Assembly: GCA_009925805.1 (NCBI GenBank) | Contig: RFQF01000062.1 | Location: 1 to 10,819 of the forward strand | Source: Flavobacteriia bacterium | GTDB taxonomy: Bacteria > Bacteroidota > Bacteroidia > Flavobacteriales_D > Crocinitomicaceae | Reading direction: 5' to 3' | Length of the DNA stretch: 10,819 bases | Part shown: positions 6,442 through 10,819 of the stretch, one piece after another | Layout of the letters: every line of letters begins with the position of its first letter | How positions within the stretch are numbered: position 1 is the stretch's first letter | The notes under the pieces: model-generated | Told to the model about the DNA's origin: nothing | The model's database searches: none | Seen by the model: the letters and a program-made list of their open reading frames with translations, nothing else | Translations under genes and position numbers: made by a program

Positions 6442-8262
6442 AGAACAAAGTCGATAATAGTGACCTTTTAATGCAAGCAGTTGGAAGTGAGAACCCGTTT
6501 CCACAATTCGCCCTTTATGAAGAACATGAATAATATCCGCGTTCATTACCGTGCTTAATCGATGCGCGACTACCAAACTTGTTTTTCCTTCCATGAGCGT
6601 TTCCAGGGCATTTTGAACGAGGCGTTCCGACTCTGTGTCCAGTGCTGACGTGGCTTCATCTAGCAATAAAATTTGTGGATCTTTGTAGATCGCCCTGGCA
6701 ATACTGATGCGTTGCTTTTGTCCTCCGGAGAGTTTGTTTCCACGATCGCCAATGTTGTAATCAAAGCCCCCTTCGAGCTGAAGAATAAACGATAATGCAT
6801 TAGCACTTTTTGCGGCACTTTCCGCGCGCATGAAATCGGGATTCGGGTCTCCAAAGGCAATGTTTTCAAGAACCGTTCCATGAAAAAGCAGGGAGTCTTG
6901 GGCTACAATACCAATGAGGGATCGAAGGCTATCAATGGATATATCCTTTAGGTTTTTACCATCGATGGAAATGCTCCCCGAACGGGTGTCATAAAACCGG
7001 GGAATTAAGTCGAGCAAGGTCGATTTTCCACTCCCGGATTCCCCCACAATTGCTACCGTTTGCCCCTTTGCTACGGTAAAATTGATTTTACTGAGCACAG
7101 GCTCTGTTTGGTAAGCGAAATCCACTTCTTGAAATTGGATTGAATGGTCAAACGAGGAAATCGTTTGTGCATTCGGAGCATCCGTAATTTGTTCGTCTTG
7201 GTTAAGTACTTCGTGGATTCGATCTAAGGAAACTCTTGATTTAGCCATGTTGGCCAGCGCGTTAGAAACCGATTGAATAGGACGAAGTAACTGAGAAAAA
7301 ACCACAATAAAGGTCAGAAATAATTCTCCGCTCAGCCCTGACGAACTTTTGTTTAATATCAAGACCCCACCAAACCAAACTAATAATACCATAATTAAGG
7401 CACCAAGCGTTTCATTAATCAACGGCGACAAGTCTTTTTTACGAAAGGTTTTGGTAATTAATTTTTGATGCGTTGCATTAATAGATTGGAAACGTCCATT
7501 AATGAATTGGATAGCCCTAAACGCTTTGATTATCCGTATTCCATGCAAGGATTCGTCCATGGAAGAAAATAGCAAACCGGTTTGTTCTTGCCCTTGTTTT
7601 GCCGTTCGTTTTAAGCTTTTATTGATTCGTGAAATGACAAAGGCAGAAACAGGTAGAAGAAACAAAGAAAACAAGGTCAATTCAGGACTAATAAAAATGA
7701 GGGTGAGTAAGTTGATAAGTATGGCAATTGGCTCACGAAAAATCAGCTCCAAAAGACTTACAACAGCAATTTCAATTTCTCCAACATCGCTGTTCATTCG
7801 CGAAAGCAAATCACCCCTTCGTTCGCTAGAATGAAAGGACAAGGGCAAAATCAAGATCTTTTGAAACAAGGCATTGCGTAAATCCCGAACCACAACCATG
7901 CGCAGTTTCGATTGATGCCATACTGCTCCGTACCGGAATAGGTTTTTAAGAAAAAAAGCCACAAAAACGGAAACACAAACCAATAGCAGCGCTGCTTTTG
8001 GATCTTTTTGAACAAGATTGGTCATGGTGTAATTGTAGGAATCCTTGATGTAGTTTCCTAAATCGAATATTCCCGTGGTTAACTGGGGTTGTCTTGTAAC
8101 CGTATTCGCGGAGGAATCCCGAAAAATAAGCTGTAAAACCGGGATAAAAAGCACCAACGAAAGTAAGTTAAACACTACGAAGAGTAGATTGTAAAATACG
8201 ACGGCAAATGCCGTTTTTCGATGCGCAAAGGATAAGCGGTATATTTCCTTGATGTCTTTCAA
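6424..8262 (-). CDS. ABC exporter, fused permease and ATPase (MsbA-like type)
   Basis: A 612-residue half-transporter with an N-terminal ABC type-1 membrane domain (six helices near 17-47, 88-108, 167-188, 191-212, 283-304 and 312-330) and a C-terminal nucleotide-binding domain. The latter has Walker A GESGSGKST (407-415), Q-loop Q455, signature LSGGQ (511-515), Walker B ILLLDE (531-536), D-loop SALD (539-542) and the switch histidine in VVAHRLS (H567), all intact. It would act as a homodimer in the inner membrane. Resemblance to the lipid A/lipid exporter MsbA is general, and the substrate cannot be read from sequence. The start is TTG (8262-8260): an in-frame TAA lies 18 nt upstream with no ATG or GTG between, and the next in-frame ATG (codon 80) would remove the first helix. 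It is divergent from rbfA; a TATCTTTG box ends 8 nt before the TTG. Confidence 0.93.
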   Translation of the reverse strand: MKDIKEIYRLSFAHRKTAFAVVFYNLLFVVFNLLSLVLFIPVLQLIFRDSSANTVTRQPQLTTGIFDLGNYIKDSYNYTMTNLVQKDPKAALLLVCVSVFVAFFLKNLFRYGAVWHQSKLRMVVVRDLRNALFQKILILPLSFHSSERRGDLLSRMNSDVGEIEIAVVSLLELIFREPIAILINLLTLIFISPELTLFSLFLLPVSAFVISRINKSLKRTAKQGQEQTGLLFSSMDESLHGIRIIKAFRAIQFINGRFQSINATHQKLITKTFRKKDLSPLINETLGALIMVLLVWFGGVLILNKSSSGLSGELFLTFIVVFSQLLRPIQSVSNALANMAKSRVSLDRIHEVLNQDEQITDAPNAQTISSFDHSIQFQEVDFAYQTEPVLSKINFTVAKGQTVAIVGESGSGKSTLLDLIPRFYDTRSGSISIDGKNLKDISIDSLRSLIGIVAQDSLLFHGTVLENIAFGDPNPDFMRAESAAKSANALSFILQLEGGFDYNIGDRGNKLSGGQKQRISIARAIYKDPQILLLDEATSALDTESERLVQNALETLMEGKTSLVVAHRLSTVMNADIIHVLHKGRIVETGSHFQLLALKGHYYRLCSLQGLA

Positions 8263-8270
8263 AGCTTGTA

Positions 8271-8278
8271 CAAAGATA
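8271..8278 (-). promoter_or_regulatory. -7 promoter box of the ABC exporter gene
   Basis: The minus strand reads TATCTTTG, an exact TAnnTTTG match. A TTG lies 21 nt upstream at 8302-8300, inside the inverted repeat. With transcription normally starting a few bases past the box, the leader before the TTG start codon (8262) would be only a few nucleotides. Confidence 0.6.
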
Positions 8279-8285
8279 CATTATG

Positions 8286-8304
8286 AATTGCTTGCTAAGC
8301 AATT
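8286..8304. promoter_or_regulatory. Perfect 8-bp inverted repeat centred between divergent promoters (candidate operator)
   Basis: AATTGCTT and AAGCAATT are exact inverted copies separated by GCT. The dyad centre (8295) is within a few bases of the midpoint between the two outward-reading -7 boxes (8271-8278 and 8319-8326), so a bound regulator could act on both the ABC exporter and rbfA. Part of it may double as the -33 region. No T tract follows on either strand, so a terminator is unlikely. Confidence 0.4.
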
Positions 8305-8318
8305 GGAGTTAAGATTCG

Positions 8319-8326
8319 TATCTTTG
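8319..8326 (+). promoter_or_regulatory. -7 promoter box of the rbfA-permease operon
   Basis: TATCTTTG matches TAnnTTTG exactly and ends 5 nt before the rbfA ATG. A start of transcription 4-6 nt past the box would fall at or next to the ATG, predicting a leaderless or near-leaderless mRNA. No TTG occurs at the ideal upstream distance; the nearest are at 8292-8294 and 8303-8305. The GGAGG at 8326-8330 is one base from the ATG, too close to act as a Shine-Dalgarno site. Confidence 0.55.
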
Positions 8327-8331
8327 GAGGC

Positions 8332-8667
8332 ATGGGTTCCATAAGACAACAAAAAATTGAAGCGGCGATTCGTCAAGAACTTTCCATGATTCTTCTTACC
8401 AAAGGAGCTGAAATTTCTTTGGGAGCGATGGTGTCCATTAGTGTGGTGCGCATCACTTCCGATTTGTCCTTGGCGCGGTGCTATTTGAGTATTTTCTCCA
8501 GTGCGGAACCCTTGAAAGTATTAGAATCGATCAATAGCCATGCGGGAATAATTCGCAGAGATGTAGGACAACGATTAAAAAATATGCGAAAAATTCCGGA
8601 GTTGCGCTTTTTCATTGATGACTCCCTGGATTATGCTGATAAAATCAATACGCTGTTAGAAAAGTGA
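8332..8667 (+). CDS. rbfA: 30S ribosome-binding factor A
   Basis: A 111-residue KH-fold protein of normal RbfA length. Family features are all present: N-terminal helix with RQQKIEAAIRQELSMIL (5-21), the strand region VSISVVRITSDLSLARCYLSIF (about 34-55), the helix with IIRRDVGQRLK (73-83) followed by IPEL, and the terminal FFIDDSLDYADKINTLLEK. RbfA binds the 30S subunit near the 5' helix of 16S rRNA during late maturation and is important for growth in the cold. The ATG matches the usual family N-terminus. Its TGA overlaps the GTG start of the next gene by 4 nt (GTGA), so the pair is translationally coupled. It is divergent from the ABC exporter gene. Confidence 0.96.
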   Translation: MGSIRQQKIEAAIRQELSMILLTKGAEISLGAMVSISVVRITSDLSLARCYLSIFSSAEPLKVLESINSHAGIIRRDVGQRLKNMRKIPELRFFIDDSLDYADKINTLLEK

Positions 8668-9890
8668 AATTTAAGCAGTTATTTTTCATTGCTTTTCGTT
8701 GGTTAGTGGCCCGTCGAAAGATGACCGCAGTAAGTGTGATTTCTTGGATTGCTGTACTTGGAATGGTAGTGTCTTCTTCCGCAATTGTAATATTGCTTTC
8801 AGCCTTTAATGGAATAGAAAAAATGATTGAGGAACTGTATTCTTCCTTTGATCAAGAGGTGGTTGTTAGGTCTTCCACAGGACGTAAAATGGATAGTAAA
8901 AAAGCGGAGATTTATCAGATTTTCGGAAAAAAATTGAGCGGTGTAAAAAACACTAGCCTTTTCATTCAAGAACGTGTAATTCTTCGCAACAAAAAGAAAT
9001 GGAGTAATGCAGAAATGTGGGCGGTTGAACCGAGCTTTATTTCCATGGCTGAAATTCACTCAAACCAGCACCTAATTAACGGTGTGATAGACTCGCCAAA
9101 GGCAACATTTATCGGTGTTGGGCTTGCAAATCGTTTAATGATGCAATCCATGAATGAAGCGCGGCAACCCCTGATGCTTTACTATCCAAAGCACGATAAA
9201 AAAATACGATTTAATCAAACGCCTTTTTATCAACGATCCCTTATGGTGAGTGGCGCATTCGATTTTAATCGAGAGGTAAATGATAATGTTTTGCTCATGC
9301 CGTTAAGTTCCGTAGCATCCTATAATAACAACCAAGTTTCGGGGGTGTTGTTCTCCACCTCGAGATCACAACGAAACACCATAAAAGAGAGACTTTTAGA
9401 ACGTTTTCCCGGAGAAATACAGGTGCTTACGAATTTAGAAAAGAATGCCCTGATCTTTAAAACAAGTCGCTCCGAAAAACTCATCGTGTTGATTATTTTA
9501 CTTTTTGTCTTCGTGTTGTCACTCTTCAATCTATCCGCGTCGATTACCATGACGTTTATTGAGAAAAAGTCAGGAACTAGTACCCTTTTCAGTCTTGGAT
9601 TGAGTAAAGTAAATTTAAGAAATGTGTATTTTTTACTAGGATCAATCATCGTCCTAATAGGGGTTTTGTGCGGTGTTCTTTTCGGGGTCCTTTTGGTTGA
9701 GTTGCATCAACGCTTTGGGCTCATTCATTTGCCAGGCTCCGCTGTGTTTTTCCCCTCGGGATTTTCTTGGATTCAAACATTGGAAGTATTTGTACTGCTT
9801 ATTCTTTTGGGAATATCGGTTGCTTTTGTTACGGCTACGGCACTTATTAAGCCTTATGGAAAAGAAACGGGTGATTTGATGTTGGCCTGA
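8664..9890 (+). CDS. FtsX-family ABC permease of the LolC/LolE type
   Basis: A 408-residue inner-membrane protein with the LolC/E/FtsX layout: N-terminal FIAFRWLVARRK, first helix at about 24-48 (ISWIAVLGMVVSSSAIVILLSAFNG), a large periplasmic MacB-like domain (about 50-270), and three C-terminal helices (about 273-298, 322-346, 373-394). After helix 2 it has the family coupling-loop motif EKKSGTSTLFSLGLS (300-314). Known relatives extract lipoproteins from the inner membrane with the ATPase LolD, which is not in this window. The gene uses GTG (8664-8666), overlapping the rbfA stop; this start gives the conserved N-terminus. LolC/E is the best comparison, but a lone permease could instead serve another MacB/FtsX-type system, so no symbol is given. 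Confidence 0.88.
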   Translation: MKFKQLFFIAFRWLVARRKMTAVSVISWIAVLGMVVSSSAIVILLSAFNGIEKMIEELYSSFDQEVVVRSSTGRKMDSKKAEIYQIFGKKLSGVKNTSLFIQERVILRNKKKWSNAEMWAVEPSFISMAEIHSNQHLINGVIDSPKATFIGVGLANRLMMQSMNEARQPLMLYYPKHDKKIRFNQTPFYQRSLMVSGAFDFNREVNDNVLLMPLSSVASYNNNQVSGVLFSTSRSQRNTIKERLLERFPGEIQVLTNLEKNALIFKTSRSEKLIVLIILLFVFVLSLFNLSASITMTFIEKKSGTSTLFSLGLSKVNLRNVYFLLGSIIVLIGVLCGVLFGVLLVELHQRFGLIHLPGSAVFFPSGFSWIQTLEVFVLLILLGISVAFVTATALIKPYGKETGDLMLA

Positions 9891-9907
9891 GTTTTTTAGT
9901 ATCTTTG
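9875..9907 (+). promoter_or_regulatory. Bacteroidota-type promoter for atpD
   Basis: TATCTTTG at 9900-9907 is an exact -7 match. A TTTG at 9875-9878, within the 3' end of the permease gene, lies 21 nt upstream and can serve as the -33 element. The predicted leader before the ATG at 9935 is about 20-25 nt and AT-rich. No terminator hairpin is visible between the permease and atpD, so read-through is also possible. Confidence 0.55.
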
Positions 9908-9934
9908 CGCAAAATTTTATAAATCAAATGCTAT

Positions 9935-10819
9935 ATGACAAAAGGTAGAATTTCGCAAGTAATTGGACCCGTGGTAGACGTTGCTTTCGATAACGGTGTT
10001 TCATTGCCCAACATTTATGATGCCTTAGAAGCTAAAAAACCCGATGGTACACGGGTAGTTTTGGAAGTTCAAGCCCATGTTGGAGAGAACGCAGTTCGGG
10101 CAATCTCCATGGATTCCACCGATGGATTTACCCGTGGATTGGAAGTGGTTTCCAGATTTGACCACAGCCGCTGAAATTTTATTTACAGGAATAAAGGTAA
10201 TTGATCTTATTGAGCCGTATGCGAAAGGAGGTAAAATTGGATTGTTTGGAGGTGCAGGGGTTGGAAAAACTGTGCTTATCCAAGAATTGATCAACAACAT
10301 TGCAAAAGGACATGGCGGATTGTCGGTTTTTGCCGGTGTAGGGGAGCGCACCCGTGAAGGGAATGATTTACTGCGCGAAATGTTAGAAGCAGGAATTATT
10401 AAATATGGTGAGGAATTTATGCACTCCATGGAAAGTGGTGGTTGGGATTTAACAAAAGTAAATCTTGAAGAAATGAAAGATTCCAAGGCTACGTTTGTGT
10501 TCGGCCAGATGAACGAACCTCCGGGAGCCCGTGCGCGCGTTGCCCTCTCCGGACTAACCATCGCAGAATACTATCGTGATGGCGAGGGAGGTGAACAAGG
10601 AAAAGACATTTTGTTTTTCGTAGATAATATTTTTCGTTTTACCCAAGCCGGGTCTGAAGTATCTGCGCTTTTAGGCAGGATGCCTTCAGCCGTGGGGTAC
10701 CAACCAACATTAGCCACTGAGATGGGGGCAATGCAAGAAAGAATTACGTCAACTAAAAACGGTTCCATTACCTCTGTGCAAGCGGTTTATGTTCCTGCCG
10801 ATGACTTAACCGATCCTGC
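9935..10819 (+). pseudogene. atpD: ATP synthase F1 beta subunit, internally deleted and frameshifted as read; 3' end beyond the window
   Basis: The gene starts normally (MTKGRISQVIGPVVDVAF) and matches AtpD to ...STDGFTRGLEVV (residue 72). The frame then runs into an unrelated SRFDHSR and stops at TGA (10172-10174). From about 10155 a second frame (+1 relative to the start) resumes AtpD with DLTTAAEILFTGIKVIDLIE and stays open to the window end. That part has Walker A GGAGVGKT, GERTREGNDLL, MNEPPGARARVALSG, Walker B ILFFVDNIFRF and SAVGYQPTLATEMGAMQERI. Missing are roughly 50 codons that should carry the end of the beta-barrel and the linker (the VG..xLGRxxNVxGEPxD segment). The missing length must be 2 modulo 3. 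As written it cannot give a working beta subunit. Because F1 beta is normally needed and both halves are otherwise perfectly conserved, an assembly or consensus error is at least as likely as a real mutation. Confidence 0.9.
10148..10160 (+). other. Deletion junction within atpD
   Basis: In the start frame the bases read V-S-R-F-D (gtt tcc aga ttt gac). In the +1 frame the bases from 10155 read D-L-T-T, which fits the usual ..FEDLTTA.. segment upstream of the P-loop domain. The switch therefore falls within about 10151-10155. No inserted sequence, repeat or mobile-element end is visible at the join. Confidence 0.7.

Noticed and set aside
7502..7834. 110-codon plus-strand open frame inside the ABC exporter gene
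   Set aside because: It is fully opposite the well-conserved exporter membrane domain, with no promoter or recognisable protein features.
8326..8330. GGAGG as a Shine-Dalgarno site for rbfA
   Set aside because: Its spacing to the ATG is one base, and this phylum rarely relies on such sites; it overlaps the promoter box.
9320..9649. 109-codon minus-strand open frame inside the permease gene
   Set aside because: It is antisense to a confident gene with no family resemblance.
10148..10174. Programmed frameshift or intervening element in atpD
   Set aside because: A shift alone would not restore the missing barrel and linker segment, and no inserted sequence or slippery heptamer is visible; a deletion explains the data.
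10025..10561. 178-codon open frame antisense to atpD
   Set aside because: It lies wholly opposite conserved AtpD sequence and crosses the deletion junction; its translation resembles no family and is explained by codon bias of the sense strand.
1..10819. CRISPR array, tRNA, insertion sequence, phage or defence genes
   Set aside because: No regularly spaced repeats, cloverleaf sequences, transposase motifs or defence-associated domains were found, and nearly all bases are accounted for by recognised genes.

Overview
The window looks like chromosomal DNA from a Bacteroidota bacterium, most likely of the Flavobacteriales/Cryomorphaceae kind. The evidence is two different type IX secretion (T9SS) sorting tails, a 'choice-of-anchor L' surface protein, Bacteroidota-type promoter boxes (TAnnTTTG with an upstream TTG), start codons without well-placed Shine-Dalgarno sequences, and protein sequences typical of that phylum (LepA, HflX, AtpD).

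Layout. At the left edge is the last 61 codons of a plus-strand secreted protein with a T9SS type A tail. A UUCG-loop terminator at 208-231 follows and separates it from a long minus-strand block. Read in its own direction (right to left), that block is: an MsbA-like ABC exporter (8262-6424); a 793-residue multidomain surface protein with a type B/gliding-associated C-terminus (6354-3973); lepA (3924-2128); a small four-helix membrane protein that is probably a b-haem protein (2118-1687); a monohaem cytochrome c lipoprotein (1726-1394); and hflX (1393-242). The last four genes are packed with a 9-nt gap, a 40-nt overlap and a zero-nt junction, so they almost certainly form one operon.

At 8263-8331 a short divergent promoter region holds two inward-facing TATCTTTG boxes around a perfect 8-bp inverted repeat. 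To its right, on the plus strand, are rbfA, an FtsX/LolC/E-like permease overlapping it by 4 nt, and atpD running off the window.

Most of this is housekeeping: ribosome biogenesis and function (rbfA, lepA, hflX), envelope transport (the ABC exporter and the permease) and ATP synthesis (atpD). The two points most worth a second look are (a) atpD, which lacks roughly 50 codons between its N-terminal barrel and its nucleotide-binding domain and changes frame at the join, so it is either a real lesion or an assembly error; and (b) the two-gene haem module between two ribosome-associated GTPases. I see no CRISPR array, tRNA, rRNA, insertion sequence, phage gene or recognisable defence system, and no convincing sign of a wholly new multi-gene system.
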